From assembly GCA_036387335.1 (NCBI GenBank), contig DASVTZ010000008.1:1-47795 (forward strand): a DNA stretch of 47,795 nt. Reading direction: 5' to 3'. The position numbers and the translations under genes are program-made. Below the pieces are notes generated by a model that had not been told where the DNA came from, searched no databases, and saw only the letters and a list, made by a program, of their open reading frames with translations. The DNA comes from Longimicrobium sp. (GTDB taxonomy: Bacteria > Gemmatimonadota > Gemmatimonadetes > Longimicrobiales > Longimicrobiaceae). Within the stretch, counting starts at the first letter, position 1; the number at the start of each line of letters is the position of its first letter. This document shows, piece by piece, positions 15,770-24,469 of the stretch.

Positions 15770-16675
15770 TCACACCCACAGCCACCGCCCCTCCTCCAGC
15801 ACCACCCGCAGCGTTCCCTCGCGCTCCATCGCACCCAGGAAGCCGAGCAGCGCCGCCCGATTCAGCACCCACGACGACGGGCTGTCCAGCCGCATCCCCA
15901 TCGCGGCTGCGAACTCCACGAGCAGCTCCTCGGTGGATGCCGGGGCGCGGTGCACCCGCTCGCCCAGCCAGTCGAAGGCGCGCTCCAGTGCGGCGAAGTT
16001 CTCGGCGAACACGGGGTTTCGCGCGTCGTTCTCCGGCTCGCCGTGGCCGGGAACGTACCAGGCGGCGGGGTGTGACTGGAGACGCCGCAGGCTGTTCTGC
16101 ATCCCGCGCGCATCCACCAGGTAGGGGACGCCGTGCTTGGCGAGCGGCTCGCTTCCAAAGAACGCGTCCGCCGCGAAGAGGACGCCCTGCGCCGTCTCCA
16201 GATCGACACCCACGCCGACCTGCGCCATGCTGTGCCCGGCGAGGTCGATCAGCGAAAAGGTGCGCCCGTCGATTGTAACGCTCTCCCCTGCATGGACGAC
16301 GTGGTCCACGGGGGAGGGCTCCGCCTGGAGGAATTTGTTGGCGAGGACGCTGACCGGCTCTGCGCCGCCGAACAGGTAAACGGGCTCCAGGCGCGGGTGG
16401 CGGATGGTCGCCTCCTCGATGGCGGGGGCGTACACCGGGATGCCGAAGCGGCGCACGAGCTGCGCGTTGCCGCCATGGTGGTCCGCGTGGGCGTGGGTGT
16501 TGAGGATGGCGACAAGGGGGCGCCCCAGCTCCTCCGCGGCCCGCGCGATCCGGTTGGCGGCGCCGCGGTCCAGCCCCGTGTCGATGGCCAGCAGCCCGCG
16601 CCCCGTCTCCACCAGCCCGCTGTTCACGGACCCGCGCAGCACGTGCACGCCGCCGCCGAGCGAGGTCAGCTCCAT
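15770..16675 (-). CDS. Metallo-beta-lactamase-fold hydrolase
   Basis: The 301-residue protein has the zinc motif THAHADHHGG (His61, His63, Asp65, His66), the third-ligand region LIDLAGHSMAQ, a bridging aspartate in LFAADAFFGS and a C-terminal YVPGHGEP. This places it among MBL-fold hydrolases, a group including glyoxalase II, quinone and thiol-ester hydrolases. The last 90 residues form a helical extension. The substrate cannot be read. Start 16675 is preceded by GGAGG; an in-frame start at 16693 is less likely. It overlaps the HD hydrolase by ten bases. Confidence 0.87.
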   Translation of the reverse strand: MELTSLGGGVHVLRGSVNSGLVETGRGLLAIDTGLDRGAANRIARAAEELGRPLVAILNTHAHADHHGGNAQLVRRFGIPVYAPAIEEATIRHPRLEPVYLFGGAEPVSVLANKFLQAEPSPVDHVVHAGESVTIDGRTFSLIDLAGHSMAQVGVGVDLETAQGVLFAADAFFGSEPLAKHGVPYLVDARGMQNSLRRLQSHPAAWYVPGHGEPENDARNPVFAENFAALERAFDWLGERVHRAPASTEELLVEFAAAMGMRLDSPSSWVLNRAALLGFLGAMEREGTLRVVLEEGRWLWV

Positions 16676-17331
16676 GCGTCCTCCCCGTTCCACTCGTCGT
16701 GGAAGCGCCGCAGGAACTCCTCCATGAAGCGGTGCCGCCCCTCCGCCAGGCGCCGAGCGGCGGCGGTGTTCATGCGGTCGCGCAGCAGGAAGAGCTTCTC
16801 GTGGAAGTGGTGCGTGGTGCCGCCCGTGCCGGCGCGATAGGCGTCGAAGGTGGCGTGCGGCTCGGGCTCCGTCTCGGGATCGTGCAGCGGCCGCCCCCGG
16901 CTCCCCCCGAAGGCGAAGGCCCGCGCGATCCCCACGGCCCCGATGGCGTCCAGGCGGTCGGCGTCCTGCACCACCGCGCCCTCCGGGGTTCGCATGGGCG
17001 TGGCGACGCCGGCTCCCTTGAACGACAATCCGGCCACGATCTCACAGACGTGCTCGACGACAGGCTCCTCCGCGCCGGCCTCTTGCAGCCAGCGGCGGAT
17101 CTCGCGCGGGGCCACGCTGTCGTCGCCGGCGTGGAGCTTGTGGTCCCAGACGTCGTGCAGCAGCGCGGCGAGCTCCACGACGTACGGATCGGCGCCCTCC
17201 TCGCTCGCCAGGCGCAGCGCGGTGCGGCGCACGCGGTCCACGTGCCACCAGTCGTGGCCGGAGCCGTCGCCGTGCATGCGCTGGCGGACGAAGAGCTCGG
17301 TGCGCGCCAGGATCTCGTGCGGGCTCGTCAT
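16666..17331 (-). CDS. HD-domain metal-dependent phosphohydrolase (YedJ-like)
   Basis: The 221-residue protein carries the HD set: GHDWWHVDRVRRTA, LAALLHDVWDHK (the HD pair) and VVQDADRLDAIGAVGIARAF. The arrangement and length match E. coli YedJ-type HD hydrolases, which may act on nucleotides or small phosphates. The C-terminal HFHEKLFLLRDRMNTAAAR helix fits that subgroup. It is first in a two-gene unit with the MBL-fold gene and is divergent from the DUF3616 gene 135 bases away. Confidence 0.85.
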   Translation of the reverse strand: MTSPHEILARTELFVRQRMHGDGSGHDWWHVDRVRRTALRLASEEGADPYVVELAALLHDVWDHKLHAGDDSVAPREIRRWLQEAGAEEPVVEHVCEIVAGLSFKGAGVATPMRTPEGAVVQDADRLDAIGAVGIARAFAFGGSRGRPLHDPETEPEPHATFDAYRAGTGGTTHHFHEKLFLLRDRMNTAAARRLAEGRHRFMEEFLRRFHDEWNGEDAWS

Positions 17332-17466
17332 GTGCGGCGGGGTGGGTGTGCGGGCGTGGAGGCGTGGCCAATGTACGCACGCGGCGGCGCCCTGCAAGCG
17401 TGCGGCACCGCGTGTGCGTCGCTCGCGTGTGGAGCCATCGAAACCCACCAGCCCCGGACCTCGCGG

Positions 17467-18573
17467 ATGCCCTTTCCCGTCTTCACCGTACCGCTCTACT
17501 TCGACGCCGATCCCGGCGGCGCCAGCGACCCGGAACGGCTTCGCCAGGGCATCTCCGCCGTGGAGCGCACGGGCGACTACCTGTGGGTGGCCTGCGACGA
17601 GACGCCCACCCTGGAGCGCCTGCGGCTGCGCCCGGATGGCAGCTTCGGAGCGCACCGTACGTACGCGCTCGCCGACCTGATCGACCTCCCCGCGGACGGA
17701 GAGGTGGACGTGGAGGGGCTGGCGTACGCCGCGCCCTACCTGTGGGTGGTGGGCTCCAACAGCCGCAAGCGGAGCAAGGCCAAGGATGGCGAGGACGACG
17801 CGGAGGCCATCGCGCGGCTCGCCAAGGTGGAGACCGACGCCAGCCGCTACTTCCTCGCCCGCATCCCGCTCGCGCAGGACCCGGACGGCGGCGGGCTGGT
17901 GCCGGTGCGCTCGTGTCCCGACCCGGGCAATCCGGAGGCGGAGCTGACCGCCGCGCGGCTGCGGGGGAAGGGGTCCAAGGGCGGCATCTTCCGCGAGCTA
18001 CAAGAGGACGCGCACCTGGGCCCCTTCATGCGCATCCCGGGCAAGGACAACGGCTTCGACGTCGAGGGGCTGGCGGTGCTGGGGGACAGGATCTTCGTGG
18101 GGCTGCGCGGCCCGGTGCTGCGCGGGTGGGCGATCATCCTGGAGCTGGAGCCCGCGCCCGACCGCAAACGTCCCGACCGCCTGCGCCTCCGCAAGATCGG
18201 CGATGGCGGGGAGCGTTACAGGAAACACTTCCTCGATCTTGAGGGGATGGGGATCCGCGACATCCGCCGCGACGGCGACGACCTGCTGGTGCTGGCCGGC
18301 GCCACGATGGACCTCTCCGCCCCGTCGACGCTCTGGCGCTGGCCGGGCGGCGCCAAGGCCGAGCGGTCCTCGCTGGTGCGTGGCCACGAGCTGCACCCCG
18401 CGCTCCAGCTTCCGCACGACCGCGCGCGCCACGACGACCACCCGGAGGCCGTCGCGCTCTTCCCCGGCGGCGCGCGCGCGTCCGTGATGGTGCTGTACGA
18501 TGCCGTCTCCGACGGAAGGCTGGTGCCCGGCGGCGTGCTGGCGGACGTCTTCGAACTGGACGAAGGAGCATGA
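17467..18573 (+). CDS. DUF3616-domain protein
   Basis: The 368-residue protein matches DUF3616 in order: ISAVERTGDYLWVACDET, DLPADGEVDVEGLAYAAPYLWVVGS, MRIPGKDNGFDVEGLAVLGDRIFVGLRGPVLRGWA, LDLEGMGIRDIR, and a final WPGG...PEAVALFPGG. The repeated D-[IV]-EG-[LM] blades suggest a beta-propeller. No signal peptide, so cytoplasmic. Function is unknown in the family. Its stop overlaps the ATG of a 78-residue protein by four bases. Confidence 0.87.
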   Translation: MPFPVFTVPLYFDADPGGASDPERLRQGISAVERTGDYLWVACDETPTLERLRLRPDGSFGAHRTYALADLIDLPADGEVDVEGLAYAAPYLWVVGSNSRKRSKAKDGEDDAEAIARLAKVETDASRYFLARIPLAQDPDGGGLVPVRSCPDPGNPEAELTAARLRGKGSKGGIFRELQEDAHLGPFMRIPGKDNGFDVEGLAVLGDRIFVGLRGPVLRGWAIILELEPAPDRKRPDRLRLRKIGDGGERYRKHFLDLEGMGIRDIRRDGDDLLVLAGATMDLSAPSTLWRWPGGAKAERSSLVRGHELHPALQLPHDRARHDDHPEAVALFPGGARASVMVLYDAVSDGRLVPGGVLADVFELDEGA

Positions 18574-18806
18574 GCCAGGGTCCGGCCCACATCTTCATCA
18601 AAAAGGGCGACGCGCTGCGCGAAGTGGACGCGGCGCTGTCCCGATGCGTGGAGCGCGGTCTCGACCGCACGGCGGCGGGGTTCATCAAGTACCTCTTCGC
18701 CACACAGGCGGACCAGACGATCGTCTTCCTCGCGAGCCGCGACGCCCCGCTCGCCGCGGAGCTGCGCGCGCTCACGGGGTGGAGCGAGCCGGGGGACCAC
18801 CGCTGA
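18570..18806 (+). CDS. Hypothetical 78-residue protein coupled to DUF3616
   Basis: Not recognised. A small alpha/beta protein (AHIFIKKGDALREVDAALSRCVERGLDRTAAGFIKYLFATQ, then TIVFLASRDAPLAAELRALTGW). It overlaps the DUF3616 stop by four bases and an AGGAG lies in the end of that gene, so translation is probably coupled. Confidence 0.7.
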   Translation: MSQGPAHIFIKKGDALREVDAALSRCVERGLDRTAAGFIKYLFATQADQTIVFLASRDAPLAAELRALTGWSEPGDHR

Positions 18807-18820
18807 GGTGACGGGAAAGA

Positions 18821-18855
18821 AAGTGCGTTAGTGCGTGAGTGCGTTAGTGCGTCAG
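18821..18855. repeat. Short tandem repeat of AGTGCGTN
   Basis: Four copies of AGTGCGT followed by T, G, T and C lie head to tail about 15 bases after the 78-residue gene. It is perfect in the core and has no coding role. Confidence 0.8.
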
Positions 18856-18876
18856 GGTCGCGCGGATACTCGACCC

Positions 18877-18929
18877 GGGAGTCCGCGCAGGCGGACTTTG
18901 TGCTGTTGTTGCCGCGAGTTTACTCGCCG
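18877..18929. repeat. Dispersed element, family D (copy 1)
   Basis: AGTCCGCGCAGGCGGACTTT, itself a hairpin (AGTCCGC/GCGGACT), is followed by TGTGCTGTTGTTGCCGCGAG and TTTACTCGCC. The same 50 bases recur at 22074-22122 with one or two changes. Confidence 0.85.
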
Positions 18930-18977
18930 GGCAACTTGTGACAGGTAACGGACCCGATTTCACATTCCGGAGATTCG

Positions 18978-20252
18978 ATGCAGACGGGAGAGATCGCGCT
19001 TCAGCCGGTCCAGGACGAGGCGCTGAAGCAGACGCAGCTCACCACCATGAAGCGCCGCGCCACGGGGCTGCTGGTGCTGGCGTTCGCGGTGTACATCGTG
19101 TCGCGGGTGCTGGAGACGCGCTGGCCCGGCTTCGGGTATCTGCGCGCCACGGCTGAGGCGGCGATGATCGGCGGACTGGCGGACTGGTTCGCCGTCACCG
19201 CCCTCTTCCGCTACCCCATGGGGATCAAGATCCCCCACACGGCCATCATCCCCAACCGCAAGGACCGGATCGGGAGGAGCCTGGGGAACTTCGTCCAGAA
19301 CAACTTCCTCTCCCCGGCCATCATCCGCACCCGCCTGCGCTCGGCCGGGGCGGCGCGAAAGGGGGCGGAGTGGCTCGCGCGCCCCGAGCACGGCGAGTCG
19401 GTGGGACGGCACGCCGCGGCCGCCGTGTCTGGTGTGGTGCAGGTGCTGCGCGACGAGGACGTGCAGGAGATCATCCAGGACAACGTGATGGGCCGCGTGC
19501 GCAGGACCCAGGTCACTCCCGTGGTGGCGCGCGTGTTGTCACTTGTCACGCAGGACAACCGGCACCAGGAGCTGCTGGACTCCGCCATCCGCCTGCTGGG
19601 CCGTCTGGTGGACGAGAACCACGGGATGATCCGCGAGCGCATCGGCCGCGAGACTCCGTGGTGGGTGCCGACGCAGGTGGACGACAAGATCTTCGAGAAG
19701 CTGGTGGGGAGCGTGGAGAAGACGCTGCACGAGGTGGCCTCCGACCCCGGCCACCCGCTGCGGGGGCGCTTCAACGAGGCGGTCGCGGAGTTCATCGTGC
19801 GCCTGCAGGAGTCGCCTCAGACCATCGAGCGCGGCGAGGCGTTCAAGGAAGAGGTCCTCAGCCACCCCGCTGTGCGCGACTACTCCGCCTCGCTGTGGGG
19901 CGACCTCAAGGCATCGCTCCTCAAGAACGCCGCCGACCCGGAGAGCGAGTTCCGCCGCCGCATCGGCCACGCCGTCACGCGCGTGGGGCAGTCGCTGGTG
20001 GAGGACGACGAGCTGCTGGAGAAGGTGGAGTTGTGGATCGAGAACGCGGTGATCTACGTGGTGGAGCAGTACCGGCACGAGATCGCGGGGCTCATCTCCA
20101 CCACCGTCGCCGCGTGGGACCCGGAAGACACCACGCGCAAGATCGAGCTCCAGATCGGCAAGGACCTGCAGTTCATCCGCATCAACGGCACCCTGGTGGG
20201 CGGCCTCGCGGGCCTCGCGATCTACGCCATCGGGCGCGTCTTCGGGGTGTAG
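18978..20252 (+). CDS. DUF445 family membrane-associated protein
   Basis: The 424-residue protein is a full DUF445 member (YjiN-like). It has a first membrane helix at about 28-46 (GLLVLAFAVYIVSRVLE), the family hallmark AEAAMIGGLADWFAVTALFRYPMGIKIPHTAIIPNRKDRIG, a long helical middle, and a closing FIRINGTLVGGLAGLAIYAI helix. The family lies in the inner membrane; its function is unknown. GGAG five bases upstream supports the ATG. Confidence 0.9.
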   Translation: MQTGEIALQPVQDEALKQTQLTTMKRRATGLLVLAFAVYIVSRVLETRWPGFGYLRATAEAAMIGGLADWFAVTALFRYPMGIKIPHTAIIPNRKDRIGRSLGNFVQNNFLSPAIIRTRLRSAGAARKGAEWLARPEHGESVGRHAAAAVSGVVQVLRDEDVQEIIQDNVMGRVRRTQVTPVVARVLSLVTQDNRHQELLDSAIRLLGRLVDENHGMIRERIGRETPWWVPTQVDDKIFEKLVGSVEKTLHEVASDPGHPLRGRFNEAVAEFIVRLQESPQTIERGEAFKEEVLSHPAVRDYSASLWGDLKASLLKNAADPESEFRRRIGHAVTRVGQSLVEDDELLEKVELWIENAVIYVVEQYRHEIAGLISTTVAAWDPEDTTRKIELQIGKDLQFIRINGTLVGGLAGLAIYAIGRVFGV

Positions 20253-20518
20253 ACGTGCGCCGGCGCGGAGAATCCCTCTCCGCGCCGGCCCCGCTTCGTA
20301 CGAAATCGTTGCGGCAAAGCGGCCTGGGCATTAGCATCAGCGCGAGCCGCAGCATCTTTTTCGCCCGCCGTTCGAGTCCACTTTCGCCCGACGAGCACCC
20401 GCCGATCCGCCCGCGCGAAACTCGCGCGGGAGCGCCGCGTACTCAGGTGGCGATCCAACTCGTGAAGCCGCAGGCCCTTACCCACCGCGGCACCCGCCGC
20501 GCCACGCCCGAGGAGACC

Positions 20519-21073
20519 ATGACCGAGTCCTACACCAGCGGAGCCCCCTTCGCACGCCGTTCCCTCGTGGAGCGCGCCATCGGCGCCGCCCGGCTGGACA
20601 TTCCCACCTACGAAGAGGTCGAGGCGGATCGCGACGCGACCGGCCAGGCCGCCGTCGTGGTGGCGGTGGCGGCGATCTGTTCCGCAATCGGCAGCATGGG
20701 CCAAGGGACGACCGGGATGGTCGCGGGGCTGATCATGGCGATCGTCGGCTGGGTCATCTGGTCCGGCATCACGTACCTGATCGGGACGATGTTCTTCGGC
20801 GGGACGGCTGACTGGGGCGAGCTCCTGCGAACCATCGGCTTCGCACAGGCGCCGGGTGTGTTCTACGTCCTGGGGATCATCCCCGCCCTGGGCGGCCTGG
20901 TGAAGTTCGCCGTCGCGATCTGGGTGCTGGTGGCGGGGATCGTCGCCATTCGCCAGGCGCTGGACGTGAGCACGGGTAAGGCGGTGCTCACCGCCCTCGT
21001 CGGCTGGCTGGCGCTTCTGATTCCGATGATGCTGCTGGGCGTGATCGTGGCGATGTTGGGGATGGCCAGCTGA
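20519..21073 (+). CDS. Yip1-family membrane protein
   Basis: The 184-residue protein has a short soluble start (RRSLVERAIGAARLDIPTYEEVEADRDATGQA), then five hydrophobic segments between residues about 43 and 183, with the Yip1 pattern WGELLRTIGFAQAPGVFYVLGIIP and VAIRQALDVSTGKAV. Yip1-domain proteins in bacteria are uncharacterised integral membrane proteins. The ATG has GAGGAG upstream. Seven bases separate it from the lipoprotein gene. Confidence 0.85.
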   Translation: MTESYTSGAPFARRSLVERAIGAARLDIPTYEEVEADRDATGQAAVVVAVAAICSAIGSMGQGTTGMVAGLIMAIVGWVIWSGITYLIGTMFFGGTADWGELLRTIGFAQAPGVFYVLGIIPALGGLVKFAVAIWVLVAGIVAIRQALDVSTGKAVLTALVGWLALLIPMMLLGVIVAMLGMAS

Positions 21074-21080
21074 TCTCCCC

Positions 21081-21461
21081 ATGCGGCGTATGACGGGGCG
21101 GTGCGCGTTCCTGGCGCTGGTGCTGGCGGCGGCATGCGCCCGCCCCGGCGCCGAGCCCCTTCCCGAGCAGGCCCCGGACATCATCGGCACTATCACGGAG
21201 CGCCGCGAGGTGCAGCGCGGGGTGTCGCTGCTGATCCAGCAGGATTCCGCACGCAGCGCCGGCTACCCCGTGGCGCGGGTGACGGTGGGGAGCGGCGCGC
21301 GCGTCGTGCGTCGCACCGCCGGCGGTCTCGCCCCCGCCGCCGCGGAGGAGCTGCGGGTGGGCACGCGCGTTCAGGCGTGGTTCACCGGGCCGGTGATGAG
21401 GTCGTACCCCGCGCAGGCCACGGCCCGGCTGGTGGTGATCGTGCCCGAGCCCGCTCCGTAG
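21081..21461 (+). CDS. Small lipoprotein, DUF3221-like
   Basis: The 126-residue protein has a lipobox LAAAC at residues 15-19. The rest is beta-rich: DIIGTITERREVQRGVSLLIQQD, VARVTVGSGARVVRR, LRVGTRVQAWFTGPVMRSYP, ATARLVVI, like DUF3221 proteins. It starts seven bases after the Yip1 gene. Envelope location is likely; function unknown. Confidence 0.75.
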   Translation: MRRMTGRCAFLALVLAAACARPGAEPLPEQAPDIIGTITERREVQRGVSLLIQQDSARSAGYPVARVTVGSGARVVRRTAGGLAPAAAEELRVGTRVQAWFTGPVMRSYPAQATARLVVIVPEPAP

Positions 21462-21490
21462 CGCTCAGCTACTGCTGTGACAAACAACGC

Positions 21491-21520
21491 GGCGGCCGCC
21501 CCCGAAAGGGAGCGGCCGCC
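21491..21520. terminator. Bidirectional hairpin between convergent genes
   Basis: GGCGGCCGC-rich arms pair around a GAAA-containing centre. On the minus strand it is followed by a T-rich stretch (GTTGTTTG), so it best serves the 62-residue gene. Confidence 0.65.
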
Positions 21521-21544
21521 GACGTTCGTGGAGCGGACTTTCGG

Positions 21545-21733
21545 TCAGCGAGTCGACGCGCCTTCCAGCAGCACCGGCGCGTACCGCCGGTGATAGACGG
21601 GCGCCAGGCGGACGCAGAAGTCTTCGGCCGTGCCGCCGCGCGCCAGGAAACAGCGCATGAGCGCACACTGCAGTGCCACGTACGCCGCGAACCGCGACGG
21701 GCAACTCTCCACGTACCGACGAGCAACTTCCAT
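21545..21733 (-). CDS. Small cysteine-containing protein, 62 residues
   Basis: Not recognised. The ATG at 21733 has a perfect AGGAGG upstream, the main support for a real gene. The sequence is helical with three cysteines (VESCPSRF, LQCALMRCFL, EDFCVRLAPVYHRRY makes a fourth). No signal peptide. In-frame ATGs upstream would add residues without a matched site. It is followed by a hairpin terminator. Confidence 0.6.
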   Translation of the reverse strand: MEVARRYVESCPSRFAAYVALQCALMRCFLARGGTAEDFCVRLAPVYHRRYAPVLLEGASTR

Positions 21734-21910
21734 GGCAACCTCCTCTGGGCGATGGACTTCGCCCACATCCGTACTTCGCATCCGATGTGCCTGACCTCCT
21801 TTATGCAAACGTGGCGGAATTGCTGGGAGTTTCGCCAGGCGTGAAGGATGGAGGGTGGGGCGGTGTCCCATGCGGCGCACGCCGATTGGCCCATTCGTGG
21901 GTCAGGCGGC

Positions 21911-21990
21911 CCTCACCCCCGCTCGTTCCTCGCTGCCCCCTCTCCCGATAACAGGAGAGGGCTCCGCCCTCTGTTATCGAGAGAGGGGGC
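21911..21990. repeat. GC-rich hairpin repeat, family A
   Basis: CCTCACCCCCGCTCGTTCCT leads into CCCCTCTCCCGATAACAGG, then GGGCTCCGCCCTC and a mirrored TGTTATCGAGAGAGGGGGC. The two halves form a long hairpin. Confidence 0.85.
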
Positions 21991-22073
21991 GGAATGCCGC
22001 GTGCTCCACCGATTTATCGCGCCCGTGCCTCGGCCCGCGTGAATGTCAGGGTACGCGGGATGATCTCGCCCGC

Positions 22074-22122
22074 GAGTCCGCGCAGGCGGACTTTGTGCTG
22101 TTGTTGCCGCGAGTTCACTCGC
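22074..22122. repeat. Dispersed element, family D (copy 2)
   Basis: Same order as copy 1 at 18877: AGTCCGCGCAGGCGGACTTT then TGTGCTGTTGTTGCCGCGAG, here ending TTCACTCGCC. Confidence 0.85.
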
Positions 22123-22132
22123 CACCCCCACC

Positions 22133-23547
22133 TCAATCCACGTACGTCTCAAAGAACCCGGGCAGCCGCGCGACGATCCGCCCGTGCTCGCGGATGGTGG
22201 CGATGCCGCGCATCTGGACGAAGTAGCGGCGGCGGGGGCGCTCGCGGTCGGTGAGGTGGACGGAGGCGACGTCGACGTCCACGCGCAGGGCGGTGGAGGG
22301 GTCCTCGAAGTGGAAGCGGCGCGGGACCTGGATCGTGCGGGCGGCGGAGCGGGCGGGCTGCGTCTCGGTGAAGCGGATGGGGCCGGGGCGGTGCACGCCG
22401 CGGACGCCGTGCGCATCCACCAGGTAGGCGAAGAGGCCCTCGGCGGTGGTGGAGTCGCCGCGAACGACGCCGTAGAGGAGCGACATCTCCTCGCCGGAGG
22501 CGGAGCCCCACTCCCACGACACGTTCCTCCACACGCCCCAGTTGTGGTCGTGGTACGCCTGCGCCCCGCGCACCGCCTCGCAGCGCGGAAGGCACACCGT
22601 CCCCTCCGCGCGGGCGAAGAGGGCCGGGGCGACGTAGCCGGAGACGAGCGCCGCGCCGCCCAAGTCGGTCGGGGGAAAGTAGCGGCGCGGGGCGGGGGTG
22701 ACGCGCAGGTCCACGCGCGCGCCGCCCGCGTCGGCAGTCACGTGGTAGACGCCGTTCTCCTGCTTCACCCCCGCGCGGTCGCCAAAACGCAGGTCGGCGG
22801 AGGCGGTGTCGAAGCGGACCTCGCGGTCGGTGAGTTTGCGGGTGAGGGAGCGGTGAGTGCCGTCCGGCTCGCGAACGGTCATCAGGATCTGGCCGCCCCA
22901 CTGCCCCGGCGTCCCCACGCGCCCGCCTACAGCCAGCGTGAGGTAGACCCAGCGGCGCTCGTCCAGCACGACGTTGAAGTAGTGCCACTCCGCCCAGGTG
23001 CTGTCGCGCGCCGCCTCGCCGGTGGGCTGGTGGAAGTGGTCGATCTCGCGAAACAGCTGGCCGGCGGCGGGGGCGGCCCAGGCGCGGTCCGCGTCCGAAT
23101 CGTTCCACTCGCCTTCCAGCAGGGTGGGGAGCGCGCGCGCCGCCCGGGCACGGGAGGGGATCTCGCCGGTGCCGACGGTCTTCCAGATCCGGCCGCGCGC
23201 GAACAGCTCCACCTGCTTGCCGTCCAGGAGCGGCGACGCCGCCAGGACGCCGTGTTCCCGGCGCGCGCGCGGCGACTCCAGCACCTGGCGGTGGATGAAG
23301 CGCGCGTGGTCGATTCCAAGGAAGAGCGACGCGACGCCGCCCGACTTCAGCATCTCCGCGCTGACGCCGGAGGGGACGACGACCACGTCGCCGCCGCCGA
23401 CGAGCTCCTTGTCACGCGCCTGCTCCAGCATTGCTTCGCCGACGGCGAGGAGCACCACCATCACCGCCACGCCCAGCGCGTAGCCGCCCAGCAGGAAGAG
23501 GGCGCGACCAGGGCGGTTGCGCAGCTCGGCGAGCGCCAGGCGGAGGA

Positions 23548-23551
<4 letters not shown>
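22133..23551 (-). CDS. AttH/CrtC lipocalin-like protein fused to a permease N-terminus
   Basis: Two parts are visible in 472 residues. Residues 1-110 resemble the start of a MacB/FtsX permease: LALAELRNRPGRALFLLGGYALGVAVMVVLLAVGEAM is one membrane helix, then GGGDVVVVPSGVS and a start of the periplasmic domain. Residues about 165-472 are an AttH/CrtC lipocalin-like domain (EWHYFNVVLDERRWVYLTLAVGG; HDHNWGVWRNVSWEWG at 334-349; C-terminal YFVQMRGIATI). In other bacteria AttH stands alone beside AttE, F and G. The GTG start overlaps the ATPase stop (GTGA). The domain faces the periplasm if the helix is a signal anchor. Confidence 0.8.
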
Positions 23552-24246
<695 letters not shown>

Positions 24247-24270
24247 CTGTAACCTCGGTTCACGCGGGGG

Positions 24271-24357
24271 GCCCTCACCCCCGGCTCGTTACACTCGCCT
24301 GCCCCCTCTCCCGATAACAGGAGAGGGCTCCGCCCTCCTGTCATCGAGAGAGGGGGC
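24271..24357. repeat. GC-rich hairpin repeat, family A
   Basis: GCCCTCACCCCCGGCTCGTT followed by CCCCCTCTCCCGATAACAGG and a mirrored second half ending GAGAGAGGGGGC. It lies inside the operon, between permease and ATPase genes. Confidence 0.85.
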
Positions 24358-24393
24358 ACAGGGCTGAGATGGGTGCGCTGGTCTCGGCGTCGC

Positions 24394-24467
24394 TCCCCCC
24401 TCTCTCGATAACAGAGGCGCCAGCCTCTCCTGTTATCGGGAGAGGGGGGTTGGGGGGGGTGAGGGCC
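24394..24467. repeat. GC-rich hairpin repeat, family A (adjacent second copy)
   Basis: CCCCCCTCTCTCGATAACAG and CTCCTGTTATCGGGAGAGG form a hairpin with an 8-base centre, followed by GGGGGGGTGAGGGCC. It is placed 40 bases from the copy at 24271. Confidence 0.85.
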
Positions 24468-24469
24468 CC

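Larger units (their letters stand above)
21734..22132. other. Repeat-bearing intergenic region
   Basis: The 400 bases between the small cysteine gene and the AttH-like gene hold a family A hairpin pair (21911-21990) and a family D element (22074-22122). No credible gene is seen. A second GGAGGT lies at about 21800 on the minus strand, too far from an ATG to decide a start. Confidence 0.6.
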
